Assembly (NCBI RefSeq): GCF_001613325.1
Contig: NZ_BDCD01000016.1
Coordinates: 310,001 to 374,000 of the forward strand
Direction: 5' to 3'
Source of the DNA: Nocardia yamanashiensis NBRC 100130
GTDB taxonomy: Bacteria > Actinomycetota > Actinomycetes > Mycobacteriales > Mycobacteriaceae
DNA: 64,000 nucleotides
This document shows, one piece after another, positions 17,535 through 26,658 of this stretch. The position numbers and the translations under genes are program-made. The first letter of the stretch is position 1, and the number at the start of each line of letters is the position of its first letter. The notes under the pieces were generated by a model. The model made no database searches and was not told the DNA's origin. It was given only the letters and a program-made list of their open reading frames with translations.

Positions 17535-18911
17535 ATGATCTCCTCACTCTTCACCAACCGCGACTACCTGCGCCTGTTCGCCGCCCAGGTGTCCGCCCTC
17601 TTCGGCACCGGCCTGACCACCGTCGCCCTCGGCCTGCTCGCCTACGAATTGGCCGGCGGGAACGCGGCGGCGGTGCTCGGCACCGCGCTGACCATCAAGA
17701 TGCTGGTGTACGTGACCGTCGCGCCCATCGTCGGCGCCTACGCCGATCGCTTCCCGCGCCGGCTGTTCCTGGTGTCGCTCAACGCGATTCGCGCCGCGGT
17801 GGTGCTGGCGCTGCCGTTCATCGACCAGGTCTGGCAGATCTACGTGCTGATCGCCGTGCTGCAAACCGCCTCGGCCGCTTTCACTCCCACCTATCAGGCG
17901 GTGATTCCGGACATCCTGCCGCAGGAGCGGGACTACACCCGGGCGTTGTCGGCCGCCCAGCTGGCCGCCACCATGGAGACCCTGCTGAGCCCGATGCTGG
18001 CCGCCGCCGCGCTGGCCGTGATCAGCTTCCACTGGCTGTTCGTCGGTACCGCCATCGGTTTCGTGATCTCGGCGCTGCTGGTGGTGAGCACCCGCATCCC
18101 GGACGCCACCGCCGCCGCGCAGGACAGCTTCCGCGAACGCATCGCGGTGGGTATGCGCATCTTCGCCGCCACGCCGCGTCTGCGCGGGCTGCTGGGCCTG
18201 AACCTGGTGGTCGCCGCCGCCGGTTCGGTGATCATGGTCAATACCGTCAACTACGTTCGCGACACCCTCGGCGGCACCCAGTCCGGGGTGGCGATGCTGC
18301 TGGCCGCCAACGGTTTCGGCACCATGGTCATCGCGCTGACGCTGCCCCGGGTACTGGATCGGGTCGGCGCGCGGCCGGTCATGCTGACCGGTGCGGCCAC
18401 GCTGGTGACCGGGCTCGCCTCGGGTATCGCGCTGTCGCTGGCCACCGCCGGGGACTGGCGCTGGATCGCCGCCGTCGCGGTGTGGGCCACCGTCGGCGCG
18501 GGCACCGCGGCCATTCTCACCCCGACCGGTCAGGTGCTGCGGCGTTCCTCGCAGGCCGCCGATCGCCCGGCCCTGTTCGCGGCGCAGTTCTCGCTGTCGC
18601 ACCTGGCCTGGCTGGTCACCTACCCGATCGCGGGCTGGCTGACCACCGCTGCGGGCTTCACCGCCACCTGGGTGACGCTCACGGTGCTGGCGGGCGCGGG
18701 AATCGTGGTGGCGCTGCGGGTCTGGCCCGCCTACGACCCGGCCGAGCTGACCCACGTGCACGCGGCGGGCAGCATCGCTCCGGAGCGGCTGGCGGATGCG
18801 GAGCTGGTGGGTGAGGGGCTGTACGAGCACACCCACGTGTACGTGATCGATGCCGAGCACCGCCGCTGGCCGGCCGCCCGGGCGGAACGGCAGCTCGCAC
18901 TCGCGGCCTGA
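17535..18911 (+). CDS. MFS efflux transporter with His-rich C-terminal tail
   Basis: This 458-residue major facilitator protein has about 12 predicted helices. It has the loop signature GAYADRFPRRLF between helices 2 and 3, and after the last helix about 60 cytoplasmic residues containing ELTHVHAAG, LYEHTHVYVIDAEHRRWP. Such His clusters occur in NreB-like nickel/cobalt exporters. Together with the metal-type palindrome and the Cys peptide just upstream, this suggests metal export rather than drug export. The metal cannot be chosen from sequence. Confidence 0.75.
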   Translation: MISSLFTNRDYLRLFAAQVSALFGTGLTTVALGLLAYELAGGNAAAVLGTALTIKMLVYVTVAPIVGAYADRFPRRLFLVSLNAIRAAVVLALPFIDQVWQIYVLIAVLQTASAAFTPTYQAVIPDILPQERDYTRALSAAQLAATMETLLSPMLAAAALAVISFHWLFVGTAIGFVISALLVVSTRIPDATAAAQDSFRERIAVGMRIFAATPRLRGLLGLNLVVAAAGSVIMVNTVNYVRDTLGGTQSGVAMLLAANGFGTMVIALTLPRVLDRVGARPVMLTGAATLVTGLASGIALSLATAGDWRWIAAVAVWATVGAGTAAILTPTGQVLRRSSQAADRPALFAAQFSLSHLAWLVTYPIAGWLTTAAGFTATWVTLTVLAGAGIVVALRVWPAYDPAELTHVHAAGSIAPERLADAELVGEGLYEHTHVYVIDAEHRRWPAARAERQLALAA

Positions 18912-18947
18912 GCGGATCGCAGGAAGGCGCTCGAGTCACGAGGCAGG

Positions 18948-18981
18948 AAAGTGGGAGGCGGCATCGGCCACCTCCCACTTT
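18948..18981. terminator. Bidirectional intrinsic terminator
   Basis: AAAGTGGGAGG and CCTCCCACTTT form an 11-bp perfect stem around a 12-nt loop between two convergent genes. The A and T runs at the stem ends suit both directions. Confidence 0.8.
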
Positions 18982-18987
18982 TCGTCG

Positions 18988-19752
18988 TCACGGCCGAGGC
19001 CAGGGCCGGGCTTCGAGCAGCAGGAACAGTGGACGCTGGAAATGCTGATCCCACCACGGGTTTTCGCGGCGTTGCTCGGCGGTGGGCCGGGGTTCCCGCA
19101 GTGCGGTGATGGCGAATCCCGCCTCGGTGATCATGGCTGTGGAGGCTTCGAGGGAGAAGAAGCTCTGGACGGACGCTGCGGGGGAAGTGCGGCCCGCGAC
19201 CTGGAATCGCTGTTCCACCGTCCGAGTGCCGAAGTAGTCGTCGATAGCGAATTGCGCTGTCGTGGAGTCGCGTTCGGCGCGGGCGGCATAGAAACAGGGA
19301 TGCATGCCCAGGGTGAGCAGGCGGCCGTCGGGCCGCAGCACCCGGGCGAACTCGCGAAAACGCCCCTGCGGATCGGTGATTCCATTGGGCAGGCGATTGG
19401 CGATGACCAGGTCGATACTGCGGTCCGGCAGTGGTAGCTCGGCGACATCGGCATGATGGAAGGTCGCGATGTCGGCCGTGTGCTCCGGATGTGTGCTTGC
19501 GGCCGTGACGAATTCGGCACAGGTGTCCACCCCGTGCACCCGCCCGGCCCCACGCCGCACCAGCTCCCGGGTGAGATACCCCTCCCCGCATCCGGCGTCC
19601 AGCACGTCCAATCCGGTGCAGTCGCCCACCGCCGCGAGCAATGCCGGATCGGTGAGCTGGGTCTGATACGGATCCAGCCGGTCCCGGACGATATCGATCC
19701 AGAATTCGGCATTCCGCGCATACGCGGTCGAAACGCGTTCGTCACCAAGCAC
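18988..19752 (-). CDS. Class I SAM-dependent methyltransferase
   Basis: This 254-residue methyltransferase has motif I LDVLDAGCGEGYLT near residue 45, acidic residue VHGVDTC at the end of strand 2, the AELPLPDRSIDLVIANRLPN motif II/III region and FREFARVLRPDGRLLTLG, the general layout of UbiE/Coq5-like enzymes. GTG 19752 is taken as the start because AGAGGAG precedes it by 5 nt; ATG 19770 directly abuts the stop of the upstream gene but lacks a site. It is coupled or nearly so to the unknown gene at 19771. The substrate is not predictable. Confidence 0.83.
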   Translation of the reverse strand: MLGDERVSTAYARNAEFWIDIVRDRLDPYQTQLTDPALLAAVGDCTGLDVLDAGCGEGYLTRELVRRGAGRVHGVDTCAEFVTAASTHPEHTADIATFHHADVAELPLPDRSIDLVIANRLPNGITDPQGRFREFARVLRPDGRLLTLGMHPCFYAARAERDSTTAQFAIDDYFGTRTVEQRFQVAGRTSPAASVQSFFSLEASTAMITEAGFAITALREPRPTAEQRRENPWWDQHFQRPLFLLLEARPWPRP

Positions 19753-19770
19753 ATTCGCTCCTCTGGGCAT

Positions 19771-20826
19771 TCAGCGGGTCTTGCGGATCAGTTGCGCCGC
19801 CGCCGTCCGCACGATCGGCGCGGAAATGCCGGCGGTCAGTCGTTCGTGCAGGCTCCGGCGCAGTTCGGCCTGCTGCCCGCCGAACGCCGGATCTCGTTCC
19901 AGTAGAACCGGTATCGCCGTGTTCACCAGGTAATGCAGATAGGTTTCATTGCGCAGACCCACATCCCGGATGACCTCGCCCGCCGTCCGGCGCAGTCCCC
20001 GCGTCATCGTGACGGTGAACTGGGGAGTCTGCTGGATATCGGCGCAATAGCTGGACAGCGACCACAGCTCGTTGCGCCGCAGCAGCGGATTCTTCTCCAG
20101 CGCACGCTGATACGCGATGGAGGTCTCGAGATCGTCGGTGTGCAGCAGTACCCCGATGACCCCGCTGCGATAGGCGAACGCCGAGTGCCGCTCCGGCGTG
20201 TCCGGCCGATGCAGCACCGGTGGCGTCCCCGTCGCCTTGGCGATCTTGTGGACCAGAATCCCGTACGCCACCGTCGGATGCAGCGCATTGCCGCTCACCT
20301 CCACCCGGCCGACCAGATCTCGCGCTTGCGCCAGCAGCCCCGCCGGATCGGCCAGCAGCCGGTCCGGCCCGGCCGAGAACGCCGCGTCCAGCGCGAGATC
20401 CTGTCTGCTGCCCCAGCATCGGGCCAGATAGGCCGTCGCTTCCCGGGGATCCAGCCGCGCCACCCCGGCCGCCGCCGACAAGGCCGTCGCCAGATGCGGA
20501 ATCAACCGGACATCCGCGAGAAATCGGGCCATTGCGCCCGGGCGCAATTCCAGCCCCGCGTCCCGGCACTTGCGCACCGCGTCCTCCAGCCGTGCCGCGC
20601 AGCCGCGGCGCGCAAGGTGCTCGGCCAGGCCCGGCAGCGTCCCGAGCAGCAGTTGCAGGGTCGGCCCCGACACCCGGTCCAGCCAGGACTCGTCCTGCCA
20701 CAGCCGCGAGAGCGTGCTCACCGGAACCTGCGATAGGAACGCCAGGTCCGCCATCGACAACAGGTTCGATTCCGCGATGTCGGAAAGCGATCGTGCCTGC
20801 ACCGGTGGAACGCCCGAACGCGCCAT
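19771..20826 (-). CDS. Unknown protein with possible N-terminal HTH
   Basis: This 351-residue soluble, mostly helical protein is not recognised. Residues of about 20-70 (SMADLAFLSQVPVSTLSRLW and following) could form a small helix-turn-helix of the kind used to choose DNA sites. The rest is Ala/Leu-rich with no catalytic motif that I can name. It ends exactly where the methyltransferase frame begins, so they share a transcript, and it is divergent from the ribonucleotide-reductase-like gene, for which it would be the natural local regulator (inference). Confidence 0.6.
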   Translation of the reverse strand: MARSGVPPVQARSLSDIAESNLLSMADLAFLSQVPVSTLSRLWQDESWLDRVSGPTLQLLLGTLPGLAEHLARRGCAARLEDAVRKCRDAGLELRPGAMARFLADVRLIPHLATALSAAAGVARLDPREATAYLARCWGSRQDLALDAAFSAGPDRLLADPAGLLAQARDLVGRVEVSGNALHPTVAYGILVHKIAKATGTPPVLHRPDTPERHSAFAYRSGVIGVLLHTDDLETSIAYQRALEKNPLLRRNELWSLSSYCADIQQTPQFTVTMTRGLRRTAGEVIRDVGLRNETYLHYLVNTAIPVLLERDPAFGGQQAELRRSLHERLTAGISAPIVRTAAAQLIRKTR

Positions 20827-20993
20827 AGCACCAGGCTATAACGCTGGTCAAGCGGTATTTCGCGGATGGAAGCAGGCTGGTTGCCCGATGCCCCGCGCCC
20901 GCACCATCGATGCGGCAGGACGGGCGGCCGGGACGGGGGAGGGGATGGTCCCGGTCGCTGGATCGAAACCGGATCGAACCAGGGGGGATCGAC

Positions 20994-22637
20994 ATGATGT
21001 TGCGGGAAGAGACCTGTGCCGGTGGGCGGTACGCACCGGATTTCGCGCCCGGCGGGGCCGCGGACCGGATCGCGCGGCAACGAGGGGTGATCGGCGATGC
21101 GTCGACGATCGCGGACGCGCACCGGGTGTTCGTGGAGCGGATCGCCGCCGCCGACGCGAAATACGGTGCGGATTGCGGATATCGGGAGGCACTGCGGCAT
21201 GCGCTGGCCACCGGCGGCATCGCGCCCGCCAGCCAACTGCTGGCCGCGCTCGGCGGGCAGGGGACCGCCGCCTCCTGCACGGTGCTGCCGGTGGCGGGCC
21301 CGACCGATGCCGACCGGCTCGCGCGCGCGGTCGTGCTGATCGAGGCCGGATCGCGGCGCGGGCTCGGCTGCGGGGTGGACCTGTCCGACTTCGACGATCC
21401 GGCGCGGGGCGCGCGCCTGATCAACGCGGCGACCGCGCGCTTGAACCGGGAGCTGCGGGCCCGGCGGTCGCGGCCACCGGCGCTCATGCTGACCTGCGAT
21501 TCCCGGCATCCGCGCAGCGTCGAGTTCGCGACCGTGAAAAGCGGTGCGGATTTCGGTGATTGGGTCGCCAATATCTCGCTGCGGGTCTCGGGCGGCGACC
21601 TGGAATGGGAGCGCCTGCGCCCGGTGCTCGCGGCGGCGGCGCACGCCAATGGCGAACCCGGTGTGCTGTTCCAGCGCGCCGCCGAGGCGGACAATCCGAC
21701 GCCCGAATACGAAATCCGCTCCACCGCACCGTGCGCCGAGGTGTTCCTGGCGGAGGGGGAGCGGTGCGTATTCGTCTCGATCAATCTGGCCGCGCATGTC
21801 GGAGAGGACGATTACGACTGGCTCAAGCTGAAGCACAGTATCGCGCTGTGCCTGCGCACCGCCGACAACGCGGTGGATATCGCGGCGCACGACGCCGAGG
21901 ACGTGGTGCTCGCCAAACGGCGTGTGGGCGTGGGTTTCTGCGGATTCCACACCAGTCTGCTCATGCTCGGCATCCCGTATTCGCGCAGTGTGCGCACGGC
22001 CCGGCGGCTGGCGGAATTCCTGACCTACGGCTGTCATCGGGAAAGTCAGCGGCTGGCGGCGGAACGCGGGCCTTTCCCCGCCTTTCACACCTCCCGCTGG
22101 ACCGATCGCGCCTGGGTGGGGCGCAAACGGGCGCTGCGGGCCGGTGCGGTCCGGCCCGCGGATTGGCGGGAGCTCGAGGAATGCATTGTGCGGCACGGTA
22201 TTCGGAATGCCAGTGCGGTGGCGTTTCCGCCGACCGGGGTGGTGGCGGAGATGCTCGGCGTCTCGCGTTCCTACGAACCGCATTTCTCGCTGCTCGGGCA
22301 GACCGGCGTCGCGAGCCGGTTCGAGAACACGGTGCCGCCGGAGGTGCGCCGGCACGGCATCGGCGTCGAAAGCCTGGATTCCGCCGGGCAGCTGCCGGGG
22401 ATCGGGGAATCGCATCTGCTGGCGTGCGCGCGGCAGCTCACCCCGGACACCCATCTGCGCATCCATGCCGCGTTCTCCGGATTCGCCGACGATGCCGCCT
22501 CGAAGACCATCAACCTGCCCGCCGAGGCCACGGTCGACGATGTCGCGGCGCTGTTCGACCGGGCGCGCTCGCTCGGTCTGAAAGGGTTGTCGGTGTTCCG
22601 GGACGGTTGCCTAGGGGAGAACGGAGACGAGCGGTGA
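20994..22637 (+). CDS. Compact class II ribonucleotide-reductase-like enzyme
   Basis: This 547-residue protein resembles the catalytic barrel of B12-dependent reductases (NrdJ). The three active-site cysteines are present: Cys95 (AASC), Cys247 (APCAE, thiyl-radical position) and Cys258, 11 residues later as in the Lactobacillus enzyme. RRVGVGFCGF, FPPTGVVAEMLG and SKTINLPAE are further family blocks, followed by GLKGLSVFRDG. Two features are odd: the catalytic NPCGE reads APCAE, losing the Asn, and there is no ATP-cone and no C-terminal CxxC pair. The start is ATG 20994 behind AGGGGGG. It overlaps the Nudix gene (GTGA). It may act on a specialised nucleotide. Confidence 0.8.
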   Translation: MMLREETCAGGRYAPDFAPGGAADRIARQRGVIGDASTIADAHRVFVERIAAADAKYGADCGYREALRHALATGGIAPASQLLAALGGQGTAASCTVLPVAGPTDADRLARAVVLIEAGSRRGLGCGVDLSDFDDPARGARLINAATARLNRELRARRSRPPALMLTCDSRHPRSVEFATVKSGADFGDWVANISLRVSGGDLEWERLRPVLAAAAHANGEPGVLFQRAAEADNPTPEYEIRSTAPCAEVFLAEGERCVFVSINLAAHVGEDDYDWLKLKHSIALCLRTADNAVDIAAHDAEDVVLAKRRVGVGFCGFHTSLLMLGIPYSRSVRTARRLAEFLTYGCHRESQRLAAERGPFPAFHTSRWTDRAWVGRKRALRAGAVRPADWRELEECIVRHGIRNASAVAFPPTGVVAEMLGVSRSYEPHFSLLGQTGVASRFENTVPPEVRRHGIGVESLDSAGQLPGIGESHLLACARQLTPDTHLRIHAAFSGFADDAASKTINLPAEATVDDVAALFDRARSLGLKGLSVFRDGCLGENGDER

Positions 22638-23086
22638 CGCATGCGAGCTATCACGTCGCGGTCCATGTGGTGCTGGCCCGCGCGGACGGAGCCATCGCCA
22701 TGCTGCGACGCGCGAACACCGGCTACGCGGACGGATGCTGGACGGTGCCGGCCGGGCACGTGGAGTTCGGTGAGCAACTGCACGACGCGGCGGTGCGCGA
22801 ACTGGCGGAGGAGACCTCGGTGCGGCTGAAACCGGGCGATCTGGAATACGCGCTGCTGCAACACAAGCGCGACACCGACCGCCAGGAACGCTTCGACGTG
22901 TTCTTCACCGCGACCCTGCCCCCGGACCAGCGAGCCGTGAACCTGGAGCGCGACAAATGCGACGACCTGGGATTCTTTCCGCCGAACGCGCTACCCGAAC
23001 CGGTAGTGCCGTACGTACGAAACGCCTTGGCGCACATGGCGGCGCACCCCGGCGACGGACTGGCCTATTTCTGGCTGAACGAGTAG
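22634..23086 (+). CDS. Nudix hydrolase
   Basis: This 150-residue protein has a full Nudix box at about 41-63: GHVEFGEQLHDAAVRELAEE then TSV, matching Gx5Ex7REUxEExGU apart from a Thr-Ser at the final glycine region. Nudix enzymes cleave nucleoside diphosphates linked to another group. GTG 22634 overlaps the stop of the reductase-like gene and has GGAG upstream, so the two proteins are made together. A joint role in making, cleaning or salvaging a nucleotide is likely. Confidence 0.9.
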   Translation: MTHASYHVAVHVVLARADGAIAMLRRANTGYADGCWTVPAGHVEFGEQLHDAAVRELAEETSVRLKPGDLEYALLQHKRDTDRQERFDVFFTATLPPDQRAVNLERDKCDDLGFFPPNALPEPVVPYVRNALAHMAAHPGDGLAYFWLNE

Positions 23087-23106
23087 GGGTCCGGCCCGGC
23101 CACCTC

Positions 23107-23967
23107 ATGCAACTGCTGTCCGTGGCGATCATGGCCTCGGCTCCGCTGTTCAACAAGTTCGGCGTCACCGCGGGCGTGGGGCCGCTGTGGGGATCGGTAT
23201 TGAGCGCCGCCATCGGATCGGCCGGGTGCCTGGCATTCGGCCTGATCCGCAAGCGCCGTCCGATGCTGATTCCCACCGCCCCGATGCTGCTGATCACGGC
23301 AGCGAACGCCGCGGGCTTGACCCTGCTCTATCTGTCCGCGGTGTGGCTGGCCCCCGCGCAGGTCGGCTTCTACAGCCGCTCCTACATCTTGTTCGCGACC
23401 GCCTTCTCCTATTGGCTGCTGGCCGAACGCGTTTCCGCCATCGGCGGCGCCTGCCTGCTGGTCATCGTGTGCGGCGGCCTGCTGTTCACGGGTTCCGGCT
23501 CGGCGACCGCACCGGCTTTCGGCGTGCTGGCCGTGCTCGCCTACGCCGCGTTCTTCGCGATGACCAATGTCCTGATCAAACGCCTCGCCCCCGAACAAGA
23601 TTCGAACGACACTCTCTTCACGATCAATGTCTGCACGCTGATTCCGCTGCTACCCGCGGCCCTGCTCTCGGAAGGCGCTGTGCCGGTCAACGGCGGCACG
23701 GCGTGGATCTGCCTGGCGTCCTTCCTCAACGGCTTCCTGGGCCTGATCCTGTTCTACGAGGCGCTCAAACGCATTCCGTCGAACGAGGCCAATGCCATCC
23801 GGACCATCAGCCCGGTGCTCACCCTGGTCTATTCCGCCGCGTTCTATCCCATCGCCCTGACGCCCGCCGTCGTCGCCGGGGCGGTGCTGATCGTGTTCGC
23901 CGCCGGTTACCTATCCCTGTGTCCGGGCGCGAAAAAGCCCCTCCGGCCAGGCCGGAGGGGCCCATAG
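23107..23967 (+). CDS. EamA/DMT-family transporter
   Basis: This 286-residue inner-membrane protein has about ten predicted helices in two EamA halves (AGVGPLWGSVLSAAIG early; FLNGFLGLILFYEALKRIPS and ANAIRTISPVLTLVY late). Family members export metabolites, amino acids or nucleosides. It starts at ATG 23107, 20 bp after the Nudix gene, and closes the three-gene unit, so export of that unit's product is possible. The last codons form part of the hairpin at 23937-23961. Confidence 0.82.
   Translation: MQLLSVAIMASAPLFNKFGVTAGVGPLWGSVLSAAIGSAGCLAFGLIRKRRPMLIPTAPMLLITAANAAGLTLLYLSAVWLAPAQVGFYSRSYILFATAFSYWLLAERVSAIGGACLLVIVCGGLLFTGSGSATAPAFGVLAVLAYAAFFAMTNVLIKRLAPEQDSNDTLFTINVCTLIPLLPAALLSEGAVPVNGGTAWICLASFLNGFLGLILFYEALKRIPSNEANAIRTISPVLTLVYSAAFYPIALTPAVVAGAVLIVFAAGYLSLCPGAKKPLRPGRRGP
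23937..23961 (-). terminator. Intrinsic terminator for the 23999-24247 gene
   Basis: GCCCCTCCGGC and GCCGGAGGGGC form an 11-bp stem with a 3-nt loop. On the minus strand it is followed by TTTTT, the canonical form; on the plus strand it lies in the last codons of the EamA gene and may also slow that transcript. Confidence 0.75.
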
Positions 23968-23998
23968 TTTCGCGGTTCGGAACAACGTCCGGTACTGA

Positions 23999-24247
23999 TC
24001 AGGGTGTCGGGCAGAGGAAACCTCCACCGGGCGGGCTGGCGGGGAGAATCTTTTCCGGTGCGGGCACGGGCCTTTCCGGAACCGGCAGCGCGCCGGCGGG
24101 GGTGGAGCCGTGTGGAGCATTGCTGGGAACGGGTCCCCCGGGTGTTCCGACATCACCGGAGGCACCGGCGGGGGTGGGGTTGAAGGTGAATACGGCGGCA
24201 CAAACAAACGCACCGACGAGCAGGCCGATGAGCTTTTTCTCCGTCAT
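23999..24247 (-). CDS. Small secreted Pro/Gly-rich protein
   Basis: This 82-residue product begins MTEKKLIGLLVGAFVCAAVF, a standard signal peptide with cleavage likely after PAGASG or nearby. The mature remainder is short, rich in Pro, Gly and Ala, and contains a single Cys near the end. There is no known domain. A terminator lies 40 bp past the stop, which supports it being a real transcript. The function is unknown. Confidence 0.65.
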   Translation of the reverse strand: MTEKKLIGLLVGAFVCAAVFTFNPTPAGASGDVGTPGGPVPSNAPHGSTPAGALPVPERPVPAPEKILPASPPGGGFLCPTP

Positions 24248-24377
24248 GACTCGCGACGTTACGACGCATCCGGCCCGGTCCCGTGCAGGCGCGGCCCGTC
24301 CGAGACCGAATCGCGACCTTTCGGTTTGATTGATCCGGGTGCTGGGTACGGAGTGGCGCAGGTCACGGACTTATCTG

Positions 24378-24396
24378 CAATCCTGCAGATTGCACT
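24378..24396. promoter_or_regulatory. Inverted repeat upstream of the ketone-body operon
   Basis: TGCAATC-CTGCA-GATTGCA has perfect 7-bp arms with a 5-bp spacer, in the 264-bp gap between the small secreted gene and the transporter gene. It is a candidate regulator site for either; there is no other gene in the gap. Confidence 0.4.
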
Positions 24397-24511
24397 TGCG
24401 GAACTGGTCATTGCACCGCGTTCAGATGTGCACGAATACTCCTTGGCATCGAAGTTTGTGGGCCCCGTCACACGATGAGGGTGTGGCGGCCCGAGCGTGA
24501 AGGAGTGCGCG

Positions 24512-25891
24512 ATGAGCGTCCGGGTTTCGGAACCGGAGCCGGGGTCGGCGCTCGCCGGATTACGGCGAGTAGTGGCCGCCTCGATGGCGGGGACCGTCGT
24601 CGAGTGGTACGAGTTCTTCCTGTACGGCACGGCGGCGACGCTGGTGTTCAACAAGGTGTTCTTCGCCAAGGGCACCAGCGATCTGGACGCCATCCTGGCG
24701 GCGTTCATCACCTATGCCGTCGGATTCGCGGCCCGGCCGCTGGGCGGGGTGGTGTTCGGGCACTTCGGCGACAAGTACGGGCGCAAGAAACTGTTGCAGC
24801 TGAGCCTGATCCTGGTCGGCGCCTCCACCTTCCTGATGGGCTGCCTGCCGACCTTCGGGCAGGTCGGCTATCTCGCCCCGGCGCTGCTGGTCGCCCTGCG
24901 CTTCATCCAGGGCTTCGCGGTCGGCGGCGAATGGGGCGGCGCGGTTCTCCTTGTCGCCGAACACAGTCCGAGCAAGAGCCGCGCGTTCTGGGCCTCCTGG
25001 CCGCAGGCGGCGGTGCCGGTGGGCAATATGCTCGCCACCGTCGTGCTGCTGGCGCTGACCTCCACGCTGTCGGATGCCGCCTTCCTGTCCTGGGGCTGGC
25101 GGGTGGCGTTCTGGCTGTCGGCGGTGGTGGTGCTGGTCGGCTACTACGTGCGCCGGCAGATCACCGACGCGCCGATCTTCGTTGCCGCGCAACAGCTCGC
25201 GGAACAGGAGAAGGCCGCCTCGTTCAGTGCGCTCGAGGTGCTCAAGCGGTATCCGCGCGGCGTGCTCACCGCCATGGGCCTGCGGTTCGGCGAGAACATC
25301 AGCTACTACCTGATCGTCACCTTCTCCATCACCTATCTGAAAGTCCATGTGGGCGCGAACACCAAGGTGATCCTGTGGTGGCTGCTGGCCGCGCACACCG
25401 TGCACTTCCTGGTGATCCCGGTGGTGGGACGGCTCAGCGACCGCTACGGGCGGCGGCCCATCTACCTGATCGGCGCGCTCGCCGCGGGCACCTGGGGCTT
25501 CTTCGCCTTCCCCATGATGGATTCCAAGCACAATGCGGTGATCCTGTCGGCCATCATCATCGGCCTGGTGTTCCACGCGTTCATGTACGCCGCGCAGCCG
25601 GCCATCATGGCCGAGATGTTCCCGACCCGCATGCGGTATTCCGGTGTGTCCCTGGGCTATCAGGTGACCTCCATCGTGGCCGGTTCGCTGGCGCCGATCA
25701 TCGCGGTGAAGCTCCTGGACACCTACCACTCCTCGGTGCCGATCGCCTTCTACCTGGCGGGCGCCTGCGCCATCACCGTGGTGGCGGTGTTCTTCGCCCG
25801 CGAGACCAAGGGCGCGGACCTGGCCGAGGTGGACCGGGCGGATGCGGAAATGCTGGCGGCGGAATCGAATTCGAAGGTGCGGGTGGCATGA
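24512..25891 (+). CDS. MFS transporter of the metabolite:H+ symporter (MHS) type
   Basis: This 459-residue, 12-helix carrier belongs to the ShiA/ProP-like branch. AASMAGTVVEWYEFFLYGTA at the first helix is the family hallmark, with GHFGDKYGRKKLL in loop 2-3 and RFIQGFAVGGEWGGAVLL in helix 4. The ATG at 24512 has AAGGAG upstream; GTG 24497 is in frame but lies at the Shine-Dalgarno site. It overlaps the dehydrogenase gene by four bases. The operon suggests uptake of 3-hydroxybutyrate or acetoacetate. Confidence 0.88.
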   Translation: MSVRVSEPEPGSALAGLRRVVAASMAGTVVEWYEFFLYGTAATLVFNKVFFAKGTSDLDAILAAFITYAVGFAARPLGGVVFGHFGDKYGRKKLLQLSLILVGASTFLMGCLPTFGQVGYLAPALLVALRFIQGFAVGGEWGGAVLLVAEHSPSKSRAFWASWPQAAVPVGNMLATVVLLALTSTLSDAAFLSWGWRVAFWLSAVVVLVGYYVRRQITDAPIFVAAQQLAEQEKAASFSALEVLKRYPRGVLTAMGLRFGENISYYLIVTFSITYLKVHVGANTKVILWWLLAAHTVHFLVIPVVGRLSDRYGRRPIYLIGALAAGTWGFFAFPMMDSKHNAVILSAIIIGLVFHAFMYAAQPAIMAEMFPTRMRYSGVSLGYQVTSIVAGSLAPIIAVKLLDTYHSSVPIAFYLAGACAITVVAVFFARETKGADLAEVDRADAEMLAAESNSKVRVA

Positions 25892-26658
25892 GCGGGACGA
25901 CCGGACCCCTACGCGGAGACCTGAGCGGGCGGACGGCGCTGGTGACCGGTGGCGCGAGCGGGATCGGCGCGGCCTGTGCGCGGGAGCTGGCCGCGTGCGG
26001 GGCGACCGTCACCGTGGCCGATATCGACGGGCTCGGCGCCAAGCAGGTCGCGGCCGAGATCGGCGGTAGCGCTTGGGAAGTGGATCTGCTGGACGTGACC
26101 GCGCTGGAGGAGCTGCGGCTGGACGCCGACATCCTGGTCAACAATGCCGGGGTGCAGACGGTCAGCCCGATCACCGACTTCCCGCCGCAGCGCTTCCGCG
26201 AAATGCTGGCGCTCATGGTGGAGGCCCCGTTCCTGCTCACCCGCGCCGCCCTGCCGCACATGTACGCGCGGGGGTTCGGCCGGATCGTGAATGTGTCCTC
26301 GGTGCACGGACTGCGGGCCTCGGCCTTCAAATCCGCGTACGTCACCGCCAAACACGCCCTGGAAGGACTGTCGAAGGTGACCGCGCTCGAAGGCGGCCCG
26401 CACGGGGTGACCAGCAACTGCGTCAATCCCGGCTACGTGCGAACCCCGCTGGTGGACAAGCAGATCGCCGATCAGGCCAAGGCGCACGGCATCCCGGAGC
26501 AGGAAGTGGTGGAACGGATCATGCTGACCGAGAACGCCGTCAAGCACCTGGTTGAACCGGAGGAAGTGGCCTCCCTGGTGGCGTGGCTGTCCACCGACCA
26601 GGCACGGATGGTCACCGGCGCGTCCTACACCATGGACGGCGGGTGGAGCGCGCGATGA
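25888..26658 (+). CDS. 3-hydroxybutyrate dehydrogenase (SDR family)
   Basis: This 256-residue short-chain dehydrogenase has TGGASGIGAACA at about 19-30 for NAD binding, NNAGV, and the catalytic Ser (VSSVHG) with Tyr-x-x-x-Lys in AYVTAKHALEGL. The C-terminal CVNPGYVRTPLVDKQIADQA block is characteristic of bacterial D-3-hydroxybutyrate dehydrogenases, which oxidise 3-hydroxybutyrate to acetoacetate. It is coupled by ATGA overlaps to the transporter before it and the acetoacetyl-CoA synthetase after it, which supports the assignment strongly. Confidence 0.88.
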   Translation: MSGTTGPLRGDLSGRTALVTGGASGIGAACARELAACGATVTVADIDGLGAKQVAAEIGGSAWEVDLLDVTALEELRLDADILVNNAGVQTVSPITDFPPQRFREMLALMVEAPFLLTRAALPHMYARGFGRIVNVSSVHGLRASAFKSAYVTAKHALEGLSKVTALEGGPHGVTSNCVNPGYVRTPLVDKQIADQAKAHGIPEQEVVERIMLTENAVKHLVEPEEVASLVAWLSTDQARMVTGASYTMDGGWSAR

